Positions 12,040-23,534 of a stretch of DNA of 64,000 nucleotides are shown here, piece after piece. Position 1 is the stretch's first letter, and each line of letters opens with the position of its first letter. Under the pieces are notes generated by a model. The model saw nothing but the letters and a program-made list of their open reading frames with translations. It searched no databases and was not told where the DNA came from. This DNA comes from Sipunculus nudus (taxonomy: Eukaryota; Annelida; Sipuncula; Golfingiida; Sipunculidae): assembly GCA_026874595.1 (NCBI GenBank), contig CM049313.1, positions 63,428,159 to 63,492,158 on the forward strand, read 5' to 3'. Position numbers and translations under genes: made by a program.

Positions 12040-12300
12040 TAATGCCTTGTCAACAGAAACAAAGCGAGCGCTGCCAAGATTTTTTATGTATTGAAACTGA
12101 ACACGCTATGAAGCATGCAGACCAGAAACCTACAACTGTATTTGATAAGACTGATATTAATTTCATGACAATATGTTTCCACTTAGGATCGCCAAGATGT
12201 CACCAGCGTGATCTGGCGATGCTTCAAAATCCGTCTGACCGTGTGCGTCGTCACGCACGTGCAAAGCTACCTTGGAGCGCAGGATTTGTCTAACGAGGGA
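12040..12300. promoter_or_regulatory. CpG-containing island 6
   Basis: It contains a 7-bp inverted pair ATCGCCA/TGGCGAT (12,188-12,194 and 12,214-12,220) and, just after it, GTGCGTCGTCACGCAC, a 6-bp stem with a CGTC loop that includes CRE-like CGTCACG. An 83-codon plus frame spans it (12,042-12,293) and ends in a basic segment. I cannot tell it from chance and do not call a gene. Confidence 0.3.
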
Positions 12301-12622
12301 ATTATAGCTACGTGTAATGTGCATTGTTTTCACTGAAACCTATTAGCTTGGTATGGTTTCAGTTTCAGTTGTCTTGTCTGGGTGTGAATAATGTATTAGG
12401 TCAGAGTGTCCATGTTTACATACCGTGTCACTGCAAACATTAAGCCAAGAAATTAATCACACAGCAGGGAGTTGATCCCGTTACATTTCCTAGAAATCGA
12501 TGGCTCCACATCGTCGGCGGCTCCTTGGCCGTATTAATGTTAGATCTATCTGCAGATTTCCTGTGAGGCACGCAATATAGGTAAGTGTTATATTTTGCTG
12601 GTCAGAAAACGATATACATGCA

Positions 12623-12679
<57 letters not shown>

Positions 12680-13299
12680 CTGTATCTCATATATATGTTA
12701 TGTGATAAATAATAGATAATCTTTATTTTGAGTTATATTTTACGAAATCATATTTGATATTTATATCCATTTATAACAATGTAAATTGCCTTTACGATAT
12801 TATCCCTATTACTTTAACCAGATAATTTACTTGATTATCAATGATTTATTGTCTATATCGACATAGTATTATTGACTGTATCATTATTATCATGTTTCGG
12901 GGAATGGCTTCAACAAGTATATAACCAGTAACTTCACTGGCATGTAAAATATATAATCTGAATGTAACCGAAGACTTGATTGTAAAATATTTGAGTTTTT
13001 AATTACGTATATAAGAATATTTTTTAAATTTTATAAAATAAAAATGACAAGAAACAATATATATAATATATATAATTACAAACATATTTTATATTTAATA
13101 TAATAATATAATATTTTTCAGTAAATAAAAAAGTTAAGATATTCCTACCTTTTAACAGATTATTTTTTATTGGGATTAACACCGGCTTAGGCCTATAACA
13201 AAAGTATATGCGTACTTAAAACTTTGATGAGAGGTCATACAACCATCCATGCAGCATAAAGAATTACATCAATGGACGAGTGGCTCGGTGCTTCTGTAT
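12301..13299. repeat. AT-rich stretch with (TA)n microsatellite
   Basis: An uninterrupted (AT)n of about 26 units lies at 12,625-12,676. Further AT-rich, low-complexity sequence runs to 13,150. No gene is supported. Confidence 0.8.
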
Positions 13300-13870
13300 A
13301 TATAGTAAGTACGGTGCGCACCAAGTTAACCTCCAGGTAAGTGACAAAATATTTGCTGATGACGTCACTTAATGGATTTCCGGGAGGCGCCGCTGCAGTG
13401 CCCGTGATTAAATACTCCATTGAAATGGAACTCGGGGATTAAGTCATGGATTCAGGTGAGAGCGATTGTGACTTGCTTTGTAATGAGAGAATCGATGCAA
13501 GCGATCAAATTATTACGACCGAAACAAAAGGGGCGAACTGGATAATGGCACCGTGATGCGGCAGAACCATGTGTAACGGGAAGTCATAGGAGGCTCTAGT
13601 GGCACGTCGTATCGTGTTGTCTCCTGAAATAGTCAAATAAAACCCAGCTTACGCCGGCAGGACAACGGCTCAGTCATTTAGCTGTGTATACATAGAAATG
13701 TATTAAGCGGTGTCGGACGATGCCAGCATAACCCGCTGGCTTACCGATGAATGTTTCCGTGAAACACGAGGTGACAATGTGCGTCTCTTCAAACAACCGG
13801 AACCGGAAACCAGCACGGAATGACGGGATGTCATCCTGGAAGCACTTCCGGTATTTTCATACACCTGACA
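13300..13870. promoter_or_regulatory. CpG-rich island 7 with perfect CRE
   Basis: Unique sequence with a perfect palindromic cAMP-response element TGACGTCA at 13,360-13,367, a K50-homeodomain-type GGATTA at about 13,437-13,442, and ATTA/TAAT cores including AAATTATTACGAC near 13,510. CpG is frequent. No frame is persuasive as an exon. Best read as a candidate enhancer. Confidence 0.35.
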
Positions 13871-15519
13871 TGGAGTTCGAAATGCTGTACAATTTTTAAA
13901 CATATTGTTTTCTTGATAATTATTATATTTATTTTGTTCGCAAAGCTACGACTTCCATTTACTTTAACACAATTTGTTTGTAATGTTATTCTTATTTTAT
14001 ATAATATTTCCATTTTAGAGGATTATTAAGTCTTATATTAAATAATTCCATGCACTTTCAAACTGACTTTCGAATATGTTTAATACATGCTATATCACGA
14101 TTGATAATTAAAGGATATTTTTAACACATAACAGATACCTATAAATAACTGCAAAACATATATACACATATAAGTATACGCATAATATATCGATAAATTT
14201 TATTGGATTGATACGCAGTGAAAGTTGTTATATATAAAGCGTGGCACATTTTTTTTTCACTTTGAAAATGACACATTTGAGTGTTTGCCGGAGGAATCTG
14301 ACACCAGGTTAGCGTTGCCTCTGGAATATTGACACGAACATAACAAGGGTGAACGGATCAATCCTGGTGGCGCCTTCCAGCACTCAACAAGACCTTGTTT
14401 ATATGTAATGTCGAAATAAAAATAACAAGCCCTTTTAGTTGATGTAAATGTCGTCACTGGACCTGCATTTATGTATTTAATAATGTAAAAAGAGTAATTT
14501 TTTCTATTTACCTTCGACACGCAAGGTCGCAGATCTATAAATGCATTATCTTGCCTTATTTTTACAAGCCTGTTGCAAACCAAATACAAATATTGCTTGA
14601 TTCAATCGGCAAAGATTATGTTTTCTGTTTATGATTGTTACGGTCCGACACTAATAAATGGAAGATCTACATGGTCGTAAAATGGTCGCCATCAGATACA
14701 TGATTCCGACCTTTGTTTAATTAATTTAAATGCAGATGCCAATGCATGGGCAAAAGCTGTTATATAGGTTCCATAAGACCTCACATAATAACCTTTATTT
14801 AGTGTTAATGAAGTGCATGGGTATCCGGTATATTTGCGTTCAGCCTGCATGCATGGGAAAGTTATTTTTTGGTAAACATGATTTTTATTGCGATTACGTG
14901 CATGTCTATTTCCCTAATATTGAGTTCACTGCTTGTTAAATTCACGTGTAAATTTCTTCAGCGTTCATTGCGTGTCTGTTAAATCCAGACCTGCCGTCCG
15001 TTGTTTGTATAAGAACCACCGATATATTTTATACAGGCGGCGCCAACATTGCATGTGTAAATGTAAAATGGTCTTAATGCTAATATCAAAATAATATTTA
15101 ATTCTTCAGAACACATGCATGTGCATCGTAAAATAGAAACCAACCCCCATATATCTCTCCTCAATGCCTTTAACCTTTCCCCCGTCATCATGTAAACTAA
15201 TCGAGAGGCGGGTGTATATATATATAGGAGAAAGTAGGGAATAAAATGTTCTAAGGGTAAATTCGACAAAGCATTCAAGAATATACTATATATTGCACAT
15301 CCGAGGGGTTATATGTCACATGACTTTAGCTCTTTTATGTTATAATGTGCATAATTCGTGTCGATCCTATAGTCATAAAATAGACTCGAATGAAGTATGA
15401 ACAATTAACAGTTCTTAAAATATATAAATATAGCATAGATATGCAGCATGCATGCAGCCACTAACTACATGTGTATATATACATACATGCTAAACATATA
15501 TATATATATATACCAGTAT
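13871..15519. other. AT-rich non-coding stretch
   Basis: No gene is supported. The longest frame is 110 codons on the minus strand (14,257-14,589), unusually long for local composition but without a recognisable domain or splice context. Short TA runs occur near 15,216 and 15,497. Confidence 0.5.
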
Positions 15520-16340
15520 ACTACGGCCTTAGCCGGTTGGGAAAAAATCTGTTTCGATCGAGACACACGATCCATTTTGGCCAATCTGGTAATCCTAATT
15601 CGAACTCAATATCAGGTTTTCGGCGAAGTAGAGAGAGAGAAACAGACAGCGACATTCAGCAGCAAATTGAAATCCACTACCACAAAAGGAAGAGTCCCGA
15701 GGGAGGGTCGGCCGGGGCCGGTGTCGGCGCAGATGTGATCGGATAGCTTGGTTGTTAGCGGGCCCAGAAGGGACTGCTAAAACCCCGGCCCTCACCCCAC
15801 GTCTTCATTGAAAATACTCCCCAAATAAGCACGAATTATCGGATATCAAAGGTGGCGGGTTGAATTATAAATCATAATCTTTCAATAATTAATGACTATT
15901 CTGCGATTGGCAGGAATTATCCCCCTCTCACGGGAAAGAGCGGGACTCGGCCAGCCAGTGTGTAATAGGTACATTTATATCCTTTAATGGAAACTGGAGA
16001 AACCGTGGATTTTGGACAGGTTTAGCAGGCCACGTGACAAATAGAGTCCTCATCCTGGCCTGTTTTTCTCTCGCCGCGAGGGCTCATCTCATAAAGCTAA
16101 TAGGGTGTCCCCCAGTCAGCCCCTGTTTGTTGCTATTTGATCAAACTGTTCTCATGCATTTTCTATAGGACCCGGTGAACTGAGACGGAAAATCCCTGCT
16201 TGACAGGTCGCCCCCTGTCACTGGACGACATGACTTATGGACGAATTGTCTCGGCCAACTTGTCAGGGACGATTTGTCTAAGGCGAGCATGATCCTCGCC
16301 TCCGGGCACTCGGGACCTGGCCCAAAAAAGGTTACATTAT
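15520..16340. promoter_or_regulatory. Large CpG-rich island 8 (candidate enhancer)
   Basis: This is the longest island in the left part, about 800 bases of unique sequence at roughly four CpG per 60 bases. It contains CACGTG at 16,031-16,036, the 10-base palindrome TTTGATCAAA (TCF/LEF-like) at 16,136-16,145, and an inverted pair of TGACAGG sites (TGACAGG-6-CCTGTCA, 16,201-16,220) matching MEIS/TGIF half-sites. TAATTAATGACTATT lies near 15,884. Frames of 66-96 codons at 15,448-15,795 on both strands do not look coding. Multiple developmental-factor motifs in one CpG-retaining block support a regulatory reading. Confidence 0.4.
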
Positions 16341-16394
16341 ATTTGTTATCAATATAATTGCGTTTCTACACTGAAATCTGTCTTTTTATATGTT

Positions 16395-16397
<3 letters not shown>

Positions 16398-16453
<56 letters not shown>
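16398..16453. repeat. (TA)n microsatellite
   Basis: About 28 uninterrupted TA units, followed by an A15 run near 16,477. Confidence 0.95.
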
Positions 16454-16457
<4 letters not shown>

Positions 16458-16746
16458 TTATACAAGCGTATCAATAAAAAAAAAAAAAAAACAAGTCGCT
16501 GACCGTACATATCCTAAATTTCTGGTCTCAACAATTACATATTTAAACCTATATCTGATGCGATAAAGTTTAATCTAAAATAAAATAAAATGAAACTATA
16601 AATTGCTCTGCGGATTTTGGCATATATACATAGTATATACTTTAAAAATACAAATTTTGCATGGACGGATGTAAATATTATGGTAATGCACTAAATGTTT
16701 TTATCTTTAATTTTTATTTAATTCCTTTAACCTTTATTAATTGATT

Positions 16747-16748
<2 letters not shown>

Positions 16749-16845
<97 letters not shown>

Positions 16846-16848
16846 GAC
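16749..16848. repeat. (GA)n-(ACAG)n microsatellite
   Basis: About 30 GA units with one AT interruption, running into about seven ACAG units. Frames across it (Arg-Glu or Ser-Leu repeats) are artefacts. Confidence 0.95.
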
Positions 16849-17099
16849 TGCTTGACAGGCAGAGAGACAGTATTTTTGTATAACGGTTTCCTTTATATTT
16901 ACACACTTTTTAAATACACCACCTGTGATAATACCGAGGATGGACCACACGTGTGTTACGTCTCTGTAGGGTTCACCGCGAGTTAGTTCCTTGTTCACCT
17001 GAACTGTATGTTACGTGAACCTTACCGCCCCAAAGCCTTTGATCATAATCGCATGGCTGGATTCTCGGGAGAGTGTTACTTGAACAAAGTGATAGGGAT

Positions 17100-17510
17100 A
17101 TGCCGATTTAAGAATCTCAATTTGACACCCTGGTCTTTGTCAGCTGTCTTCTTCTATTGACAGAACGCCCAGATTCCCAAGAAATGCCATGGCAACCGGT
17201 GTGTCGCTCCACGCTTTGGGACAAGCAGCTTCTGCCCTGAAATCGACATCAATGGATACCGCGTGAAATGTACACGAGCTAGCAGATGGTCGCGGCCTCG
17301 TGGGTATCTTCCCAGTGGCCACAAAGTATCATCCTTTTCATCATTTGCTGGTACATTTCACCCGAAATTGATTCTTGCCAAGTATGGTAAGAATGTGTAA
17401 GTTTCACCAGCCCTCCTCTATTGCCAATGAATTTAAAACGTTTGCAGGCTGGATGGTTTCCCACCAAAGCCCAAGTCTTTTCCGCATGAGCCAACAAAGG
17501 GATTTGCTTT
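17100..17510 (+). promoter_or_regulatory. CpG-rich island 9 with RFX X-box; possible exon 17,164-17,386
   Basis: It contains a near-perfect RFX X-box, AATGCCATGGCAAC, at 17,183-17,196. On the plus strand a pyrimidine tract ending TTGACAG (17,161-17,163) is followed by 74 codons without a stop and then by a strong donor, TATG/GTAAGA, at 17,386/17,387. The predicted peptide contains KKCHGNRCVAPRFG and EIDINGYRVKCTR. Minus-strand frames are open too, which lowers the weight of the open frame. Either a 223-bp exon (starting in phase 0, leaving one base) or a conserved element with an X-box would fit. I cannot assign a family. Confidence 0.3.
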
Positions 17511-17929
17511 GTTCTCTAAAGAAATAAAATCCCTTAATATCATGACAGACACAAGCACAGATTACTTTTATATTGCCTGCCGTTGAAAAAATACGCTAAA
17601 AAGAGGCATGGTGGTAATTCATAATGCGGTCAGTACACTGATTACAGGTGGAAAATAAACCGTTTATAGCGTGCGGGCATGTTGGTGATATTTTCAAACT
17701 TATCATGTACACAGGCACATATTGGCCCTTTTTTATTTATAAAGCATAACATTTAAACCGTAACCATTATTTTATGTGTATATATGGTATATGAAGCGCC
17801 CAATTATATACTTGAACTGCTTTGCCATGTCATAATATACAAAATGGACAAGGAATAGGCGCGCAGTACAAGGGTATCCCAAACGTTGTTCAACAAACGT
17901 TATTTTGGTAATATTTGACAAAACTATAC
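17511..17929. other. AT-rich spacer
   Basis: Nothing recognisable is seen. Confidence 0.5.
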
Positions 17930-18375
17930 AGAGGTGCGGACCGGACCCCTGAGACCGGTCCGGTCCACAATTTATGGCTGGACCGGACCGTACCGGCAAC
18001 ACAAAATATCGGACCGCCTACCCCTGGATCGGACCGCCCCTTCGAAAATTTAATGATTTGTGCTACTGTTGCATTTCTTTCATGTGACAAGTTTCAACCT
18101 GAAACCCTTGTTTTGAACAATGTGCTTGTGTTTGTAAGTAGCATATAAGTATAGACTCTTTAAACACTATACATGCACTAGAACCACTGGCAGAAATTTT
18201 GTTTCAAGCAAGATGTTCCATGGGGTTATAAAGGGGTTATAGTGGGGTCAGCTGGTATAAAAAATTCATAATAATTTGATTTATTTGCGCAGCTTGTATA
18301 ATTTTGTTTTTATCTTGTAAAATTGTATTTGTTTAGACCACCATGCATGCAGCGGGTGGTCCGGTCCGCACCTCT
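17930..18375. mobile_element. hAT-like MITE, 446 bp
   Basis: Both ends carry the same 18-base terminal inverted repeat, AGAGGTGCGGACCGGACC at 17,930-17,947 and its exact complement at 18,358-18,375. With the preceding base the left end reads CAGAGGTG, like hAT-family ends. Internal CGGACCG/CCGGTCC words repeat near the left end (subterminal motif array at 17,939-18,033), typical of transposase-binding sites. Flanking 8-mers AAACTATA and AAACAGAA match only partly, so the target-site duplication is eroded or mis-set. No transposase remains. Confidence 0.75.
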
Positions 18376-18429
18376 AAACAGAACACTTGAATCGCCGACT
18401 CCCCTTTTCTCTATAAAATTTTGCATTTT

Positions 18430-18470
<41 letters not shown>

Positions 18471-18724
18471 GGATGAAGTTTTTTTACGTTCCTGTGGAGT
18501 GCAACAGGTTACAGCTAGTTTTATTATGGGACGTACATCATGCATGCATGCAGGCGTGTTTATGACAATAACTGATAGAAATTCGGTCTATCATGAGGAT
18601 ACAAGTGGACGCCACGATTACAGCTGCTGAGGAGCTATCGGCTAAACCGAGAAAAATCAATAAAGCCTGATATCAAAGTGAAGATTTATTCAAACAATTA
18701 TGCTACACAAAGATGCAACATCAG

Positions 18725-18770
<46 letters not shown>

Positions 18771-19500
18771 TTCGAGCCGAACCATGCAGTTGTACCTTCT
18801 ATACATGCATATAACAACAAATTATACTAAACACATCCGTTACAAAATGAAAACTTGTGAAATATATACCATATATACGTTGAAAAAGTATGTACAAATC
18901 CAAAGGAATGTTAAACATATCATGTTCAAAATGTTGCTGTATAACTGGAAACGGTGAATCATGAACCGGATGTCACGATTATCCGTGAGCAATTCACATG
19001 AAAACTATAATTAATAAATGAAATACATTTCCTATACCTATTGCCAATTCTATATGAAGTATGTGCAAGTAAATACAAAACATTAGCCTTCAAACAAACA
19101 ACCTAGGGTCGAACTTGTATTTGTACCAATAGCACATGCAGAATCGCTAAATACAAGAAAGCAAATAAAAGTTAAATAAAATAAATAACCGTAATATGAG
19201 AAACAAGTGACAGCTGTTAAAACACAATTAAATGTTAATGGCATCCGTGAATTTATTAAATTTTTACAGAGTTTTTCTTTCGTCTATCCAATACATATAT
19301 AATGAATAAAATCGCAACAACTTAGCACTTCTCTGTATTACCCTGAACACTTTCCCTTGTGCAAGTAAATGCGATATCCCTTTAACGTCGTCTTATGCAT
19401 GGATTGAGATTTCCCGGACAATATGTCTTATACACAAATCTTTACTGTAACGATATTAATGTAATCAATGTAATGATATAAAAAATTTGTTATCTGGCTT
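18376..19500. repeat. AT-rich stretch with two (TA)n microsatellites
   Basis: (TA)n lies at 18,433-18,467 and 18,726-18,767. No gene is supported. Confidence 0.8.
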
Positions 19501-21744
19501 CAACTGCACGAGCAAGACGAAATTATTCAATATAATTATGCATGAAAAAGATAATATAATTTACATCTCGGACGTCCCTTCCTCGATATTATTAACTCTA
19601 TATAATAATACCCAAAATGTATCATTCTGAATCCGTTTTATGGGGTTTTCATATGCTTATTTTGTAACAGTTAACAAAATTAATGAAAACATAACCGTAA
19701 GAATACCCTTTCAAATGCACTGTCAACCAACGTAAAATTTAATAATTTACAAATATCTGCCCTGCTGCAGAACAAAAAGTTGACAATTTTAAAATTATCC
19801 AGCGGTGTTTAAGAAAATATATTTTTTTTTGTAAAGAAGCGGGGTTTCTCACCACATTTTATAATAAAAAAAAGCTCTTGACACAATTGTACATTACAGG
19901 CAAACAACGTGCACAGAATCCAGAAATAAATATTTTTGTAGCTATTTTTTTCCAAATGTCACTTTCGCTTTCATCAGATTCAAATGATAATTTAGTAGAC
20001 AACTAGTCACCAGGCAGGAAGTTTAGTTAAAGTCTGGGGTTGATCTGGACCACTAAATCAATACAGGGTAAGGTTATATACATAATATATATTTACAGAA
20101 AGACAGATAAGACGGTATAGAGCATCACTTATCCAAATGGTTCAGGGGACAGGTTTTTGTTCAGATAAACAATTATTCTGATTAAAGATTCAGACCAATT
20201 CACCATAACTGCCAACCTGCTGCCGAACACCGGACTTTACAGGAGATTGACAGACATGAATCAATGAAGCTAAAGCAAAATAACGTTGGCAACAGCATTT
20301 CTGTTAGGTTTTCCATCAATATAATCAATATAATGTAAAAAACATTGCAATTATTGCTAATTGGCCCTGGAAAATCAGAGTTCATTTCACTGTTGAATAA
20401 TAATTAATAGTTCAGATTTGGGATAAATAGTCATTATTTCGCTTCTCAGTTTTCAATAACGGATGAACAATTTTCCAGGTAAATGACGCTGTTTATATAT
20501 ATTCTGTAATAAGCTTCATATTCACAAGACTAAAATTGTGGCATGCAATTTGTAAGTGGTGAAATGGTAATTAAAATCTGAATATAATCTGACAATGATC
20601 CTCATGTACTAACACTGTAGCAGTCTACCAACAAGACAATTATCACATGTCTGGACAGTAATTGTTAATCAATGCTCTCCTTAAATGCTCCAAATTCGAT
20701 ATAGAGTGATGCTGCAGATGAGAGGGTGATTTATTTTGAAAAACGCATCTGTGTTGTCATTATATAAATGACTGGTTACCTACACTGACTGACTGTCTTA
20801 TTCACTTGGGTTTCTTAATCATGATCTGTAACTCTCAAACATTAAAGTAAACACTGTATGCACATATAATGGCAGAGTTTTGTGTTCTCTGGGAGCTTCC
20901 CAAAGTTATTAACAGCAAGAACTAGCAAAATATAATCAACCCCAGTACAACCAGAGTGTGTAGTGCCCCCACAGGGTATCTATCACACAAAGCCTGGCGG
21001 AGGAGTGGGCTCTCTGAGTGCTCTCTAGTTCCTTATAGTATCAACCTAACTGTTAGACATGCATGCTGATCTCCATTACAGTCAACTTGAGTGCAACCAG
21101 CAAGTTTTGGGTAATGCTTACTTTCTCAGAAGGGTACAAAAGACTTGCTCCATGCATGGCTAAACTTGAAAACAACATCTAAGAATACGTCTCAGATTTG
21201 CATTTTGTAGATCTGCAGAAACACAGCCATTATTTACAAAAGCCCAGCCTAACATTAATATCATACAATGTGGCTACTGACTGGAGATGAACCCAGAATA
21301 CCGGAGGATTGTGTTTTGCTGAGATGAAATACATTAACATCAGTACACCACAGGTTCCTATCTGATAACCTCTACCGGTACGTGATAATGTTGGCTCATG
21401 TGCTGTTTAGAACCAATGAGAAGACGCTGTGATAGCAACCCATTAATGGGTGTACTGAGGAACAGAACAATGTTTTATTTGTCCCAGCTAGTCACCGTGA
21501 GTTTCTTATCTTCATACTCATGGCTTAACCAGCAACAGATATGTATGTAACTCTGACACAGAGACTGGCCTGACACAGCCACTAATTAATCCTGTGCACC
21601 TATACATTAATCATGAAAGTTGAAAGTTGTAATTTTTTTAAAGATGGAGGTAACTGAAGGATTTGTACTAATGTGTGAAACTTTAACACAACTTGTATGT
21701 GTGTTACCATATATATTAAGTGTCTTCTTGTCCCAAAAATACAC
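19501..21744. other. AT-rich, CpG-poor stretch; possible 3' flank of minus-strand gene
   Basis: CpG becomes rare from here rightward. A decayed Tigger/pogo-like segment (CACTTATCCAAATGG... TTCAGATAAACAATTATTC) is seen near 20,127-20,185 without a clean partner end. TTTATT at 21,474-21,479 is a minus-strand AATAAA and could serve the candidate terminal exon at 22,565-22,700, but this is a weak inference. Confidence 0.4.
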
Positions 21745-22410
21745 AAACACATACATACACTCTTTCTTCTTGCAACCTTCTCAGCTGACTGTCCTACTGC
21801 TCTCTCACAGGTGGAGCCTCTCCCTCGATCTTCTCTCTCACACATATATTCACTCTCACTGCTCTCTCATTTGTTTGCTCTCCCTCTTTCTCTCTCACAA
21901 ATGTACATCTCACTCTCACTACTCAATCACATGGAGGCTTTCCCCCTCTTTCTCTCTAACACATGTACATCTTACTCACTCACTGCTCTATCAGTTATGG
22001 AGGCACTCATTCTTTCTCTCTCACATGTGAATCTCACTCTCTCACTGCTCTCACACACTTGTTTCTTTCCCTATTTTTTTCTCACATGTACATCTAACTC
22101 TCTCACTACTGTCCATTTCTCTCTCTCACACATACATCTCACTCTTGCCATTCTCTCACACATGGAGGCACCATTTTTTTATCTCACGCATACATTTCAC
22201 TCTCACTGCATAGCCTCTCACACAAGGCATCTCACACTCTTTCTTTCCCTCTTATACATGAAGGTATTTCTCTTCCATTCTCTCTGTCTCTCTCTCACTT
22301 CCATAAAACATCATACAATTCCCTCAAGTATGCATCTATCTACACACATATCACACTTCTGTCTGCTTGTGTCTGTCTCACATATGCATTAGCACACATA
22401 TACACAGATG
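21745..22410. repeat. CT-rich degenerate tandem repeat
   Basis: About 660 bases of imperfect units combining CTCTCTCACA, CATGTACATCTCACTCTCAC and CTGCTCTCACACATGGAGGC-like words, with a period near 50-60 bases in the middle. It produces a 231-codon plus frame rich in Leu, Ser and His, which I treat as an artefact. On the minus strand it is GA-rich and would lie downstream of the candidate stop codon at 22,565. Confidence 0.8.
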
Positions 22411-22430
22411 TCTGATCCTCTTTCAGTCAT

Positions 22431-22454
22431 ACACACACACACACACACACACAA
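22431..22454. repeat. (CA)n microsatellite
   Basis: About 12 CA units. Confidence 0.95.
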
Positions 22455-22564
22455 AGCATGCAATCTTTGACTTTTGCCCCTTTCATGCACACAACGTACC
22501 ATATATAATGACGTTTGTGAATTGAGATAAGGAATATTCATGAACAATGGATTTTTCAAAACGA

Positions 22565-22700
22565 CTATGTTTCCAAGAAGGCTGCTTGTGCTGCTGCAGT
22601 CTCTATCCTTGTCAATCTAGCTTGAAGTATTTCCTGGCTTGGACCCACTGGTCTGGAGGGAAGCGGACTGCTAGCGACATTCTGGCATCCGCATCTCGTT
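22565..22700 (-). CDS. Candidate terminal coding exon (unknown protein)
   Basis: On the minus strand a good acceptor, TTCTTTACAG, ends at 22,701, and the exon starts at 22,700. The first base completes a codon left by the upstream exon. Then 44 codons run to a TAG at 22,567-22,565. The peptide ends in a likely helix, RLTRIETAAAQAAFLET, after a Pro/Ser-rich stretch. Splicing from the candidate exon at 25,360-25,485 (donor GCT/GTAAAT) keeps exactly this frame open. The other two junction frames hit stops at once (one at the junction codon TAA, one inside the upstream exon). I do not recognise the family. A second frame reading FPPDQWVQARKYFKLD also looks protein-like but is excluded by that splice. 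No homology evidence is available, so this is a model, not a certainty. Confidence 0.35.
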
Positions 22701-22946
22701 CTGTAAAGAAAACAAATCAGTGCTTGAACTTGATTTATTTCTAACAGACATGAAAGGACTGATAACCTTAGGGATAGATTTGATATTCAGAGAAATGACA
22801 CAAATACACCCAAAAGGTGTATGCTCTGAAAAGCATGCAGTGGTATAATAATATTTTATACTTAATTTTAACACTGTAATGACTAAAGACTGCTTAAGTT
22901 TAACTGACCACATTACAAAAATTCATATGGAAAATGCCTGTAGAAC

Positions 22947-23250
22947 AAAAGCTCACATGATAACTGCTGGCAGACAATACAGGGGATTAATTATTAGCTG
23001 ATATAACAAATACAGAGAGGACAATAGCTTACATAAATACTGCCTACTGGATAAAAGTGACAAGTGCAAACAGGACAACTGCCCAGATGGCAAATGCTCA
23101 CATGAAAACTGCCCACAGTACAACTGCCCACAGGAAAACTTCCGACAGGACAACTGCTCACATGACAACTGCCTACAGTACAACTGCTCACTAGCAATTG
23201 CCCACAAGACAACCTACTGGACAACAGCTCTGTGAAAGCTGCCCACAGTT
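22947..23250. repeat. Tandem repeat of ACAACTGCCCACAG units
   Basis: About 300 bases of imperfect 15-16-base units (ACAACTGCYCACA-RK), sometimes paired into 31-base units, most regular at 23,070-23,215. It gives Cys/Ser/Gln-rich minus-strand frames of 76 and 84 codons that are repeat artefacts. The array lies within the intron between the two candidate 3' exons. Confidence 0.85.
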
Positions 23251-23505
23251 ACTCTGAGGCTTGGGGTTCACACAAAAAAGTTTAATAGATCAAGTGCCTT
23301 CTAAAAAGAATGAAGAAACTGAACCTGACAACAGGAATATTTGTATATTGAATATTTGTAGGAGTATCTACCATAACTGATAAATTATTCTACATTTTGT
23401 TTTTAAATTTGGACACCCAGGATAGAACTCGGCAATCAGAACAACAAAATAAGGTTATATTCATCCTTTAATACAGGGTCAATAATGACCCATGATCATA
23501 ACCTT

Positions 23506-23534
23506 AATATATATATATATATATATATATATAG
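23506..23534. repeat. (TA)n microsatellite at element edge
   Basis: A TA tract directly abuts the left end of the TIR element that follows. Confidence 0.9.

Noticed and set aside
14257-14589. 110-codon minus-strand frame in AT-rich DNA
   Set aside because: Longer than expected but without motif, promoter or splice support; kept only as an observation.
20115-20470. Possible complete Tigger-like MITE
   Set aside because: One internal TTCAGATAAACAATT-type segment is present, but no matching inverted end could be found.
21697-22392. 231-codon plus-strand open frame
   Set aside because: It is a translation of the CT-rich degenerate tandem repeat (Leu/Ser/His-rich), with no domain and a competing overlapping frame.
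22615-22700. Alternative frame FPPDQWVQARKYFKLD in the terminal exon
   Set aside because: It is excluded by the splice from 25,360, where this phase makes an immediate TAA; it would need a different upstream exon.
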